This document shows, one piece after another, positions 40,844 through 53,300 of a stretch of DNA of 64,000 nt. The translations under genes and the position numbers were made by a program. Source of the DNA: Arthrobotrys musiformis (taxonomy: Eukaryota; Ascomycota; Orbiliomycetes; Orbiliales; Orbiliaceae); the NCBI GenBank assembly GCA_036971715.1, contig JAVHJL010000008.1, positions 2,914,001 through 2,978,000 of the forward strand, given 5' to 3'. Positions within the stretch are counted from its first letter, which is position 1, and each line of letters begins with the position of its first letter. The notes under the pieces are model-generated. The model saw only the letters and a program-made list of their open reading frames with translations, did not search any database and had not been told where the DNA came from.

Positions 40844-43095
40844 ATGAGGTCGATAAGCGTCATCTTCGCTGTTTTGGTGGCGAACATGTGGGCAGTGTCA
40901 GCAACGGTTCAGTGGAAAGATTCGATATCAAGGTTTAGCACGGATTTGCTGCGGAAGAAATATAAAAATCAGCAGACAGACAAATTCTTGACGATTATGA
41001 ACCGACTGAAGCCCGCTTTGGGGAAGGATCCGACGGAGAACCCACTCTTCATAGAGCTGCCCATGGACCATTTTGGTATCGATAATAATGAGACCATCAG
41101 TTGTCGGTATTATGTTCAGGAAGCCTACTATAAGCCCGGTGGACCCGTTATTTGTTAGTAAAGGATTTTTTTTTCACTGGATTTACCAGGGAAGAATTTT
41201 TATGCTCACGGATTTGACTAGTTCACGATATTGGCGAAGCATCAATTGGGCCATACGCGAAGGGATTAGTCGATGAAGACGAATTCTCAGTAGCCATAGC
41301 TAAGCGATTCAATGGGTATACAGCCTCGCCGAATCGATACTTTGGAATTTTCGCTAATCGGGCGGCAGGCTTTTGATCCTTTTCGAGCATCGATTCTACG
41401 GCCAATCCGCCCCAACTACTAGCACCTCGACAAACTTAGGGAAAGCTTCTCGCCGTCAACTTACTGAATTTTTCAAATATCATACCATCGAGCAGGCGTT
41501 AGAAGATGTAGTATACTTCGCAAAAAACTTCAGCTACGATTTGGAAGAGTACCCGAAACAAGTCCTGACACCGGATAAGACGCCATGGGTGTGGGTCGGA
41601 GTTAGTTATAGTGGAGCAAGAGGTGCTTGGATGGCTAAGCGGAACCCGGGGTTGTTTAAGGCGACTTTGGCGTCGTCTGCCCCAGTGCAGTTGAAAGTGA
41701 ACTTTTGGGAGTACTTTACCGCTATCGAGGAGTAAGTCATTTAAATCCTTTGTGGTGACATCTCAGGTCCGTTGGGCTAATGCGCCAGCTGGACGTGCGC
41801 ATAGTGCACTCGTTGTCAAAAATAAAAACTGTTCCGCGGATCTAAGCGCCGCCGCGAGATGGCTTTCCGATGCATGGGATAATAGAGATCACAGCCTTGT
41901 GGACCAACTTATCGACGCTGTTTACGAGAAAGATTGGGAGGAATCACTGGAGCAATATGACCCAGAATCCGAAGAAATTTGGGACATTCGAAAAGACTAT
42001 TTACAGGACGCTGCCTGGACACCTTTCTCTGACTTTCAGTATTATGGCGTTAATGGCGGTACTCTCGGGGTGTTCTGCGATATAATGGAAACTACCTATT
42101 CGACCAGAGGCGACCCGGACGGTGTCTTCGAAACCCAGAGTCTCGAAAAAGCTGTTACAGCGTATGCGAAAGCTGTCGCCGCCATCAGCCCATACAGCTA
42201 CACCAGTAGCCGGCAGCGATCGCAGAGCAATAAAAAGCGACAACTCAGCTCCGGGTCTCTAGACGATAAACTCGACGATTACTCGTGGCTGTGGCAAGTT
42301 TGCACCGAGTTTGGGGCTTTCCAAGTTGCTAACACTTCCCGGCCCCAAAATCTTCTCCCGTCCTTTATCGACGTTCAAAGCCAAATCGATTCGTGTCTTG
42401 GCACATTTGGAGAATCGGAGCAAGTTAGCCGGGCAGGGCCGAATGTGGACCCGATTAACGAAAAGTACCAGGGATGGTACGTCCAACTTTCGAATACGAT
42501 GTGGACGAATGGTCAATACGATCCATGGAAAGCCCTCTCCATCGATTCCGAGGAGGAGGATGCTCCAACCAATGATACTGCTACGACCAATATCCCTCAA
42601 TGTGGAAAGACTTTCCCGGAGGGCACCCAACTTCGTTATGTCATCAAAGACGGCTACCACGGATCCGAATTTAGCGAAGACGTCGTCACTAGTAGCCCCG
42701 GAGATCTCGATGACCTCGAGCCCACCAATACAATCCGATCCCTCACTGCCACCAAAACTAGAACCCGCACAAAAACTGCTCTGACTGGTACTCCAGTTGT
42801 AGACGCAGTCAATGCTCAAAACCTTTGGTTCAGTGCCATGAGTAGTTGGTTACCATGCACAACCCTTCAATTTAATCTCAACGAGAACACGGCCGAAACG
42901 ACATCCTCGGCGCCATTTACGTCGAGAACACCCTTTCAAACGGGGAGCCCAGACGATGCCGCACAGACTAGTGGGTCCAGTGACAGCAGCGGCGACAAAA
43001 AGAGTTCGGCTGCACCGTTAGCTGTTCCTGCTTTAATTATACCTGTCTTTGTTTCAATCTTTGCATTTTTAGCGGGAATTAGAGTGGTTGTATAG
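40844..43095 (+). CDS. Serine peptidase family S28, GPI-like tail
   Basis: Secreted serine peptidase of the S28 (prolyl carboxypeptidase/dipeptidyl-peptidase II) family, cleaving next to proline. Four exons: 40844-41153, 41222-41315, 41369-41731 and 41805-43095; introns of 68, 53 and 73 nt keep frame and give 685 residues. A signal peptide covers residues 1-20. Family landmarks are ELPMDHFG, YYKPGGPV at the first splice, ILFEHRFYGQS, and the nucleophile in GVSYSG (Ser214). The catalytic Asp lies in NGQYDPW and the His in DGYHGSEF. A Ser/Thr-rich stretch and a hydrophobic C-terminal tail (ALIIPVFVSIFAFLAGI) suggest a GPI anchor, which would hold the enzyme on the surface. The last intron uses a CATAG acceptor; an earlier CTCAG acceptor would break the frame. 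Confidence 0.88.
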
Positions 43096-44177
43096 AATTT
43101 CGCGTTACCGCATTGTACACTGCATGATAGGAGTTTTTTCTTCAATTCGACAAGGGTAGAAGATTTTATTATATTTGAGATTAGCATCACTGGTGACGAG
43201 GTTCTAGGGACGAGCGTCCACCCACAATCACACTCACGCACATGTATATATATATATAGAGAGAGAGAAGGGGGGGGGGGGGGGTGCCTACAACTGGTCT
43301 CGTACCCAAACGTCGCAAAGCTGCAACCGCATTTACATTTTGTATTACCATTTGGCGGAGTTCAGGCGTCCAGAAATTAAATCATTACTTAGTTGCCAGA
43401 CCACTTAACTAGTATTAGTACTTGCGTGCAAACAATGAAGAATTATTACATACTTGGTTGGCTGATTATATGGGCACTTGGCACCTTAAGTAATACAGGA
43501 TCGATCATACGTGCCACCAAGTATGGTCACAGATGCTTGTCTTAGGATCCTAGGAGGGCGAGACAAAGATCCCAGCGCTGCAGCGCTTGCGAGGGCTTCG
43601 GAATCAGGGTATTCGACACTGAAAATTTGATACGGCAGACCTCTTTTATGCCCAACAGTTCTTACATTGTACCGACATCAGTATCAAGCACAATTGGCGG
43701 AAGCGCCGATTGCAAGGAAGGTTCGTCATGGGACGATTTAGGAAACCTCGCACGCCGAAACGAACCCACCATTCTACAACATTAAAAGGAGGAAACCCCT
43801 CCCATGAAATGGACCATCGGCAGAAGTACTTTTGGGGGGCGTGATTGGTGGATTCGTTGTCCATAGTTCCGTTGGGCTGGCGATTTGGCATTCTTCACAG
43901 ACACCATGCGGAACACAAGCTGGGGGACGTCCCCGCCCCGAATATACTACCAAGCTTCCGGTCCAGCCAGGAGTATCTATGCAAGGAGATGCACTTACAA
44001 AGGTTCCGAGCTCGCAAGCCCCTCGGAAATACCAAGTTACAGTGTTTTTAGCATACACAGCCAGCCAGCCCGCTCGCGCACAGTTACATGAGGATTCTTC
44101 TTTGCCCGGTGAGCTGTATAGCCTGCCTTTGAGGCACGGGATACCATTGGAATCTAGGTGCGTTTGACGTTTGTGAA
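43096..44177. other. Convergent intergenic region
   Basis: Holds a microsatellite cluster at 43244-43284. The rest has long overlapping frames on both strands (for example 43832-44167 plus and 43774 onward minus) that lack ATG or motifs; I read them as chance. Confidence 0.4.
43244..43284 (+). repeat. (TA)n-(GA)n-G15 microsatellite cluster
   Basis: An alternating TA tract is followed by a GA tract and a run of 15 G. Lies 150 nt after the peptidase stop codon. Confidence 0.9.
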
Positions 44178-44438
44178 TCATGAAGTAAAAATAGCTTCGT
44201 GAATGGTGTGGTTGTTCTCGATTCCCGAAAGATAACCAACCCTCAAGGCGTAAACTTGCACATATCCCGGAGACCGCAGTTCCAGTATCCTTAGCAAGAA
44301 GTTTCGAAATCGGGAGGCCTGAATTCGACCAGGATGGGGGATCCAAAGATTGGACGTACCAGTTACGGCATGTAAAGCTAACATCTGCGTCCTCATTGCA
44401 CCCCACAAACCAGGAACCTTCCGTACAAAGGTGTAGAC
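44178..44438 (-). CDS. Partial small Cys-containing protein, 3' exons
   Basis: Two exons that splice in frame: 44438-44360 and 44289-44178, with a 70-nt intron (GTACGT donor, GCTAAG acceptor). The 5' exon begins after a TTTCTACAG acceptor in phase 1, so a first exon must lie upstream. The joined product reads LHLCTEGSWFVGCNED, then VSFTCRNW across the splice, and ends with about 36 residues without cysteine. A TATA box (GTATAAACC near 44645, minus strand) leaves room for a short first exon, probably a signal peptide, at about 44440-44620. I could not choose its ATG and donor. The alternative unspliced frame runs on for 210 codons without motifs. Confidence 0.45.
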   Translation of the reverse strand, partial: VYTFVRKVPGLWGAMRTQMLALHAVTGTSNLWIPHPGRIQASRFRNFLLRILELRSPGYVQVYALRVGYLSGIENNHTIHEAIFTS

Positions 44439-44914
44439 CTGTAGAAATGCCTACTAGTCATGATATGTGCATTTTTGTGCGCACACGTTGCGAAGGAAGG
44501 CTCCCCAGTCGCTATTTTCGTAGACAACACAATTGGTATGAAAATGCAACAATGTGGCGAAACGCCATGGCCACGATTGTGGTAACATAGATGGTTTTGT
44601 AAGACTCGCGACGAACTCGAACATTAATACTGACGTCAAATCTGCGGTTTATACAAGAACCAGTAATAGGAAGAGTGAAAGTTCACTTGCGGCCCAATTT
44701 AAAGTAGCCGGATTAATTTCAGATTTTCCCACACCTAGCTATAGCTACTATAGACCTGAGAGAATTTAAACCAAATCCTTATATCGATATATCCTATCCC
44801 AATATGTCCCAAGCCAACACCAACGACGATCTAGACGTTATTCTTATTATCTCCGGCCAAAAATACCTTCTTCAACACAGTATCTCTGAAGAATAAGGTC
44901 GCACGTTCATATCA
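44439..44914. other. Intergenic; likely holds a missing first exon
   Basis: Contains candidate ATGs at about 44622, 44589 and 44567 (minus strand) for the partial gene to the left. The rest shows nothing. Confidence 0.35.
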
Positions 44915-45637
44915 TCAAGCAGCTTCATACTCTAACTGGATATCTTGGCAATCTTCGGTAGTTTGTGGGCCTGCGCCCCATTGGAAGTTGGCTCCAGGAC
45001 CGATCCCAAGAGAGGAATTTGTGCTGCAGCCATGCCAAAAGGGAGTACCGCCCAAGGTTAGGCGCCGTGCAGCATTGAAAGAAAATGCAGTTTCATAGGC
45101 GACCCCGCCGGTAACTTCGCAGTTTGGGCGCCCGAGAGGCCCAAACGCAAGAGGTGCAAGGTTGCTGGTAAGGTTTGGCCGAAGGCCAGCAACCACAGGG
45201 TTCAGGAAGTTGTTGCCCAACCAGAGGCGTCCAGTGGCATTCTCAAAATTGAAAACGCTGCCGGTCGCTCGTGGGGCTGGACGGACACTAGTATTCATAA
45301 AGATATACTGTCAGTCGTGAAAATGAGTTAGGGTATAAATTTTAGGATCCTCGAGATCACGCACGCATCGAGGTTTTGGACATATGCATATTTGTCCCTA
45401 TATGTTGACCATTTCGCGACAAATTTAACTATATTCGTAGATATCATACATCAGTCTCAGAGCCTTTACAAATAAAAGTGATTAGTGACAACTTCATTAG
45501 AACGTACGTCGGAAGGGACCATAAAGGGTTGGAGTTGGTAGAAGCTGTCTCTTCACTTTGGTAGGAATTCCGAGAAACGGAGTGGCTAAGACTACCGTCG
45601 CCATGGCGAGGATAGTTGCAATGTATGAAAACAACAT
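44915..45637 (-). CDS. Secreted protein, 178 aa, with 14-nt micro-exon
   Basis: Three exons: 45637-45508, 45463-45450 and 45307-44915; introns of 44 and 142 nt. Intron 1 has a GTACGT donor and CACTAATC branch site; intron 2 has a GTATGA donor, CCCTAACTC branch site and GACAG acceptor. The 14-nt second exon is required: joining exons 1 and 3 directly breaks the frame. The product has a signal peptide (MLFSYIATILAMATVVLA), a KVKR Kex2-type site near residue 30, then a compact mature domain with motifs YGPFRR, SVRPAPR, ARRLTLGGTPFWHGC and TTEDCQDIQLEY. Three cysteines are present. I do not recognise the family; the composition suggests a small beta-rich secreted domain. Confidence 0.75.
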
Positions 45638-45788
45638 CTTCAATGTGTATATGATTTCGAGACAAGTGTATAGGTATTTGAACTAAGATTAGAGTGCTTA
45701 GCCGCGAAGACGAAGTTTATCTCATGCGCCGGGCTTTACTACAGTAAAGCATCAAAGTTCTATTTTCAAGAGATGGCTAGCATCTAGC

Positions 45789-45796
45789 TATATATA
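45789..45796 (-). promoter_or_regulatory. TATA element of the 178-aa gene
   Basis: TATATATA about 155 nt upstream of the ATG at 45637 on the minus strand. Confidence 0.4.
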
Positions 45797-48700
45797 TTTG
45801 CAGTTAGTTAGTCTTAAAACGTCGTCACCAGTTCATATATTGTATTAATTAACTAGAAGACATCCAGGAATTTCAACTTCTGAGCTAGCCTCGAATCCCA
45901 TTTTCAGGGGTACTCCAAAACAAAACTTGTGCAACCAGGGATTTTGAAAGCCGGCGTAAGGTCTCGAATCCATACGGCCCTGAGCTATCATTTATTTGGG
46001 GTGTCCATTAATTTCTTAAGAACTCGCGGGGAAGTTTCCAAACAGGACGTGAGAACTCTTGCTCACAAATATCCGAGGATGCACATAAATTTGTACAATG
46101 CGACCTATTGCGTGTTCGAGAATATCGCGGTCCAGCAGTCGCTCAATCGTGTTGATGCATCAATGTCGTACCAGGGAGAGACGGAATTAGGGGGATTGCT
46201 AAGGACGCCGATCGAGCGGCGAATAAGTAGCTATACGGTATACTTAAATCTATATCGCTTCTCCGGCTTCCCACGCAAACTGACACGGTCGACACGCTAT
46301 AGTCCTTCAAGGGCACCAATATTCAGAAGCAATGCTTGTTGTTCCTAAGACTAGCCACGGTACATATACTGGTAGCATAAACTTAGCCTTGCGGGCATAG
46401 ATCTATAATACATTATCGATGGCCTTAGAACTTATCTGGGTCCGCATCAGATTTAACTCACTTGACCCCCCCCACAACAGCAATCACTTCATATATATTA
46501 TATCAAGTTATCAGTTTAGCTGATCGTGCATGGGAAATATAGTCGTCCCACGATGTGTGGAACACGGGTAGGCCCTTTCCCGCTCCTTCCAATTCACGAC
46601 ATGGAAGGCTTTGGATATCCGCTTTTAAATTTTGGTATTACCTCCGTAATCACAAGCCCCGCATAGTATACGATGCGGAGCCCGACGTTCATATTTGATC
46701 CGGCAGAATCTGTTACTGAAATTTCAACGGTAGCAAGGGTCAAACGAATTGCTCAACGGCTTCGAAAACAGTTGAAGCGTGTCACTTGCAGGGTTTGACA
46801 AGGCCAGCCCCTGAGGTGAAACGAGTCCGGGAACCGGGTTGCTCCCAAGTGCCACTTTCGTGTGGCATCAGGACCCAATACGAGTTGAGAATGTGGATCT
46901 TCTGCCCAGCAGTTATCTGATGGTTGGCGCTCATTCTCACCCCATGTCTGGAAGTAGACTAGCTTCGGGCCCGGATATGGATACCTAGCCAGGGAACGTA
47001 ACTACTACGTATTGAGACCACTGGAGCAACATCTAACCCATATAACCTTTGAAAGCCAGCAAAACTTTGAGGGTTACTTCGGCCGAGTGTTTGTCGACTC
47101 ACCAAGCTTAGCGAAATTGATTCTGCCGCTATTATTCAGTGCAGTTTGAGCCTTAGTCTGGGGCTAGAGCCTACGAAGGACAGAACTTCAGAAATTTTAA
47201 AAGGAAAAGCTCCGACTCATCAGGTGTTGATGAAGACCGATTATGTCAGCAACGGCAGCCTCAAGCGAATGACATGCACGAATTCGCCCGCGGAGACATC
47301 TACATGCACCAACTACGAACTCACTCATAAACTCGGGACCTCGGGCTAAAGCAACGACAGGGGTCGGTCGACGAGTACTTCCAAGACCCCAAAACTGTCA
47401 TAGGTCCCCATCAAGAGCGAATATTTTTAGCAACCACCATTGAGCTTTAAAGCTTTCCCGCTCGACAAGCCAATGCAATACGGTGTACCAGGGATTTTCG
47501 AGGTCCTCTCGATTTTTTGTATTCCGCCCCTCGTCAAGCCGTTTTAAACAAATTTTGCTGGGCAACGGCCAAGATGTAGGCTCTCTTTCCTCAAGATGTA
47601 TCAATACAACATAATATTTGATATCCCATGAGGTCTACCTACTGCCACATAGCGTCCTAGCTAAGTTTTGTGAAGATTTGATGCTGCGCACGGAGTCGGA
47701 GGTTGAGTTTGCCCGTTGCCCGCCGTCCCACCCACCCCTGACCAAAGGGCTTCATTCGACCGGAGGTCGGTTGATATGCACCTATATGACACCTAAAATC
47801 GATAAAGTGTGGTATCCTGATCGCCCATGAAAGAATAGCTCATACATATAGTCAAGCAACTAAAATAGAATACGGATGACTAAGTTGAAAAACTGGGCCG
47901 ACTATTATTTTTCCTTGCAGCTGCACTGCATGGAAACGTTCCGAACAGAGCTAGAACCCGCGTATCAGACATTCCTTCGACGTTTGATTTTTTTGGGGAA
48001 GTTTTTGGTCGGGGTGCCCCGACTATGGGTGACGTATGAAACCTTTGCGGTGGCCGAATTAAATTACGACATCGAACCTCAAGGCTGAACGTTCAAGGGA
48101 GCCGATTACACAAAGGACGATGTTAGCGGCACGATTTTTACAGCTCAAAGCTGGAAGAAGTTGCGTTGTGAGACCTTATAAGCTTATAGCTTTTCGGTGA
48201 ACACCGCCTGCCGTCGATCAAAGGCCCGACTTAAGTCTTTGTGAGATGTTGCATTCGTTAAATTATTCCTCCTGCGGCGGTAAGCAGGCAACCGGTGTGA
48301 TACGGCTCAGTTTGTTCGGATCGCGGGCAGCATGCATAGCCCCTCGTTAATCGATCGAAACGAGATCGCTAAGCTAAGCCTGGACCATATGACCAGTCCC
48401 AGACTACCTTCCTACTATTAGTCTAGGGCCCTATCATAGGTAAGTTTCTAGGGACGTTTTATTCAAACTAGAAAATATTGCTTTTGAAATGTTTGGAGAA
48501 ACGCTTCTGGGTACGGCCCGAAATTCTCGAATTCTCAATTAATTATGCAACGGCTGTATAGACGGAGCAAGTGCGAGGCTATAAGAAATAGATGTTGATG
48601 AAATGATACTCGTTAGATACAAAGGGTGATGGGTTTGCAATCGATTATGAAGCGGCGACAAAAGGACCTCAAACATGACCCAAGTGAAATAATGGTATGA

Positions 48701-49002
48701 TAACAGCAAGCAGAGAAAAATAAACCGTAACACCTATGCCATAACTAGAAAAACGAAACGGCGAGCCCCAAATGAAAAATGCCTGAGAGCAATAGGCAAA
48801 AGGGAATTAACAAAGTATATACTGGAAATGGGAAGGGGAATATATGCTAACACAGTAAAGACGACAAACCCTAATAAGCCGAGACTACGATAAAAATAGT
48901 TGGCTTCAACGAAATTAACACCCTATAAAACAATCCCGCTTTTTTAACCATCCAGGTATCACTTGCAAATAAAATGATTAACGAATATAGAACTTAGATA
49001 CC
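45797..49002. other. Gene-poor stretch
   Basis: About 3.2 kb without a convincing gene. Plus-strand frames at 45929-46348, 47146-47349, 47618-47830 and 47876-48088 look partly protein-like, but no domain, splice chain or start was found. Could be decayed sequence. AT-rich near 48540-48990, just after the bZIP gene. Confidence 0.35.
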
Positions 49003-50383
49003 CTAAGTAGTTGTCGGGAATCCCCTTTCTTTCAGAGACTTCTCGTCACCGAGAAGTGTGAGTTTTGAATCCCCCCGTTGGATCCGCCAGTAATTGCTGC
49101 GTCCGATGACATCCCGATCCAAAGCCCACCACCAAACTGAGAAGAACCCTTGACCAACTTCCCAACCACTACCATCAAAAGCGTCGCCTCCATTTATTCG
49201 AACACCCTCGAGGCCATCTTCTTCGGCGTTGTCCATGTCGGTAACAAGCCGCCATAGGGTAAGTTTTTCGGATTTATAAACCGGCCACATACTTTCCTCC
49301 ATACTAAATATCGTGATAAGTCTATCCCTAACTTTGGGCCACGGTAAGAGATCCAGGACTGGATGATGCGGTGTCTTAAGCTGCACAGCAGTTGGTTGGA
49401 GGCTGGAAGGTAGGTCAAGATGCTGCGAACTCGTCGAACCGTAAAACGGACTTGTTGCCGTAAAGTCCCAAAGCAGATGGTAGACTTTGAGCCTTTGGGC
49501 GATCATAGTGCAGGCGCGGAGTAGACTGAAGGCTGGGATGCTGAGATTTGACTCGTCAGGAAAATTGAACGACGAAAAAGTAAATGATTGAAGGAAATCA
49601 TCGATGTCGGGGAGAGGTTCAGTTGTAGAAGAGGGAGGGAGGGGAATAGCTACCTCTTGAGGGCCACTCGTCTGAGTAAGCCGCATCCAGTTCTCGAGGG
49701 CCATCCCTTCCGCCCCAAAGGCCCCTGCGTCTGATTCACTGGATGCTGAGAGTGCATGATCAACCACAGATGTCGGGTTCCCAAAAGCATCGAAGGGATC
49801 CGATGGGCTTAGGGAGACCGCGGACTGTGGATCTAAGGGCTTCGTATAAACTGAAAGGGCTGTTTCGAGTTCGAAGACCCGCTGCCGTAGCCAAGCAAGC
49901 TCACGAGCATTATCGGACCTGTCCGACGAGGTTGGGTCCCAATCTGTTGGGCTTAGTTCTTTTTCGTGGGGCAACGTCGACTGGTCTCTTTGTTTCTGTC
50001 TCTCGACTTGCATCTGTAGTTCCAACTGATGCTCACGCTTACGCTTACCTGGATTGTATATTTCGGTCAGTAAGTGTCTTCTTTAATATATATGCATGCC
50101 CATGACATGTAAATTTTAAAACGGCGGTTGCCAGAATCTTGACAACATGGCAACACAAAATTCGGGGATATCAATCATTGAGGGTGGGAAATGGGAACTT
50201 TCGGGAAGGTTACGCACGATATCTTCTTTGAGCAAGAACATTAAGTACCCGTTTTCTCTCCGCGGGGTCTTCAATATGGTCTAATCGCTCGTCACTCGCG
50301 CCAGCTACATCTGGGACGGGCACAGGCGATTTGCGCTTCATGATTCTACCCGAGTTGGACATCATGAACCCCTCCATGCGCAT
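49003..50383 (-). CDS. bZIP transcription factor, DUF3425 type
   Basis: Nuclear DNA-binding regulator of the fungal bZIP-DUF3425 class. Two exons: 50383-50218 and 50048-49003, with a 169-nt intron (GTGCGT donor, ATCCAG acceptor) that splits the basic region; the product is 403 residues. The basic region reads ERKRVLNVLAQRRYRKRKRE across the splice and fits the bZIP N-x7-R pattern; a short leucine-poor coil follows. The C-terminal DUF3425 region has the hallmark HPVLDLLPWPKVRDRLI and later VWWWALDRDVIGRSNYW. Targets are unknown; relatives act in stress, development or secondary metabolism. The start could be 50383, or the ATGs at 50377 or 50368-50365. A TATAAAG at 50404-50398 would favour the later ones. 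Confidence 0.85.
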
Positions 50384-53300
50384 CAATATGCGGAAAACTT
50401 TATAAATCGAATATACGGTGGCTTTCGGGATCGGTATGACAACTTTTATATCAATCCCGCAATATCAAATCCAGCGTCCGCAACGTCAAAACAATGGAAT
50501 TGGCCGCGAAAGGGCTGGTTTGCGTTGTTGTAGGTGGGAATAACGTTGGGTGACTAAGTAATTACCAATACGAGAGGCAAGGTAGAAAAACAAGAATAGG
50601 GCTTAAAGGCGTGCCTGGTTAAGGTGCGTGGAACGTGGACTGGTGTGTAAGAGAGTAGTAAGCTGGAAAGAGGAGGCTCTTCTTTAGGTATTATATTCTA
50701 AGAACTTCCTGCTTCAAGGCTTGTCCTTTGGCCGTGAGACAGCACCCTTTTTTAAGTTGGCCGCCCGAACAAAGCTGGCGGTTTAGCTTCGACAAACCCC
50801 GCCAAGGCCTACGAGGGCATAACGTTATGTTGGTACACCTCCTCCGAGGGGCACACCCTGGATACCAGCCATGCTCTTGGGCCCATCCCACTAGGACTCA
50901 TCGAACCAGGTAAACCAACACGCTTCGCGTGAAAAAGAAAATCAATTTCGAAATTTCCAAGCGCATTCTATGGGGCACTAGTACGTGGTATACATATGGT
51001 GCGTGCGTGTAGAATTTCTGCCCCGCCATCACCATCATCATGGCTGATTTGGATTTACTAAGCCCTGTCGACGATAGGTAGACTCCCTCCCGCAGTTAGG
51101 CACCAGAGGAAACCGGAGCCGGGAATACAGTGCAGTAACCTTTACTTTTTGACTAAGCAGTGCATCGACCTTGGTATTTTGCAGCCAGTGATTTCAAAAA
51201 CATCCTGGCTTGCGAAACTGTAGAAACGGTATTAGAAACACAGGAGGACCTAACCAGGCTGCTCTTTGACACCTTTGTTTCGATCGCGGCTAGCCGACTT
51301 TCTCGCTAAATCGGAAGCCTTGGATCGATTCTCCCCCCGTCTTCGAAATGCACTTGCATGCACCCCAATGACAGAAAGCCCCGTTCGCCCATCTGATGAT
51401 TAACCTTGCCTATGGAGCCGCTTGACATTTCGACGGGTGCTCTAGCTCGCATGCATATCGATGGTTGCAGTCAGTAGCTTCCAAAACTTGCTCCTCCCCG
51501 CCAGGCCCAACGTGACTCAAAGTAGAAGCCTAAGCGATGATTTGAATACGCAGATTTGAATCTTGATATTTTTAGATATTTTCTCCTCAACGCGCGATCA
51601 CCATATCTTTGTACCTCTCGTCGCAAGTGACATACGTATATTTTTCTAAGTGTATGTGGTATTGCGTACTCACATCCGGGACCGAAGCTAACTAGCCAAG
51701 CGAAGCTCCCTTACGAAGACGTCAACCGCCACGACATGAATATAATATCTATGAGCACAGTCGTTTTTCAATAAAACAAATTAGTAATTTAATAACTCCC
51801 AAAATCAAAATTTCCCCCGGCGCCTCTGAGGCATGTGAAGTCGTGAAGTGCCTAGGCTGAATCCTTATAACACTCACCTTCGATATGGTATCCCCGTATT
51901 TGGGGTTGGGGTTGGAATGGGTTGACTAAGCTCCTAAATGCAATGCCGTGAAACCGCGAATAACCCGCTAATGCTGGAATTCGCTGACAGCACTAAGATC
52001 AGCCATTACCGGACCCAAGCTCAAGGATCTGGCTATTCATCAGAGTGGGCATGGGATACCCCGGAAGCCCAGCCGGTTTCGTAAGCACCGCAAACTCTGG
52101 GCCTTGGGGCCACGCGGGAAAAAAAATCTGCACCTTCCCATACCTGGCCGTGAAACTATAGCAGATGCTAGCCATTGCATAAAGCTATAGGTCGCAATTC
52201 GAATGTTGGGCCCACACTCGATAAGGCATTCTAGCCTGTATATCCTGGTCGGAAGCAACCCTCGTCCGTGCTCCATGGGTCATTCTGGTGCAAGTTCTTC
52301 CGTCGACACTGCATAAACTGCGAGTTAAACCCGACTTGACGTCTGAATTCGACGATATCTGATCTTAATTTATCGACAACCAATGATTTGAAAAATCCAA
52401 TTCTATAGGTTTATAATTAGGCTCTAAGTTAAGTGAGGATTTCATTTTGAGGAATTGAATCACCATCACGTTACAACACCGACGATCGAGATATCACAAT
52501 TTGCAAAGAAATTCTACAGCCAGCCCGAAAGCTTGGGCCACCTTTAGCACTGCGATGGATCCGGACCGATAATAATGATAATAATAATGGCCATTAGCGC
52601 CCTTGATATTACTATATTGAGGAACAATTCATGTATCATATCATATGGAAAGGGGGGGTTTACGAACTGCGAATTCGAAGCGCGATGTGTCGGTCCCCGT
52701 CACCAGACCAGTCCCGAGCGGCCAATGGGGAAACGGCAACAGCGGACCGACGATTATAACCTCCTTAAAGGTCCTCATCGATGCACCCAAAAAGCAAAAG
52801 AATATAACTCGGTTCCCTTGATACTTCTAATTCCATGGCTTTCGGCGTTCCTTGACAAATCTTATTTCAGACCGCTTGCTTGTGAATACATGGTTTCGGG
52901 AGGTGATTACAAGGCGGTCACATCGCGGATATTCACCAAAACCAGAGATGATTGTAGTCATTAGACACAAAGGTGCTATTCATAAGCTTTTTTATCTTTC
53001 TCAAGAGATGCCTGATGCGACGACTCAGCCGTCAAAATTTCATTGCGCCAAGTGACCATGTATCCAGATACACAAACAACCATAACAGCGGGCTCTCCAG
53101 TCCTCCACTCAGGCTCAATTCAATATACTTTATTATTGACATTGCTTTTCTGTGATAGGATGCACGAAACTCACTAATTCAAGCTAAATCGATCATTCCA
53201 TTCCAGCCATGCCCTAGAATCTCAACTGCGACTGCCTTCGATGGTATTACCCTGCGGAATTTCGAAAGGACAAGGCAACTCACGACTTATCAGGCCATCC

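Noticed and set aside
43774..44177. Unspliced extension of the minus-strand frame from 44406
   Set aside because: A well-formed 70-nt intron (44359-44290) gives a shorter, better product. The extension has no ATG or motif, and the opposite strand is equally open.
45929..46348. 139-codon plus-strand frame
   Set aside because: Starts with TTG, has no motif, and lies in a gene-poor region.
47146..48088. Series of plus-strand frames possibly from an old mobile element
   Set aside because: No reverse transcriptase, integrase or transposase motif and no terminal repeats were seen.
52575..52964. 129-codon frame with hydrophobic start
   Set aside because: The start is TTG, and no signal peptide, domain or splice partner was found.
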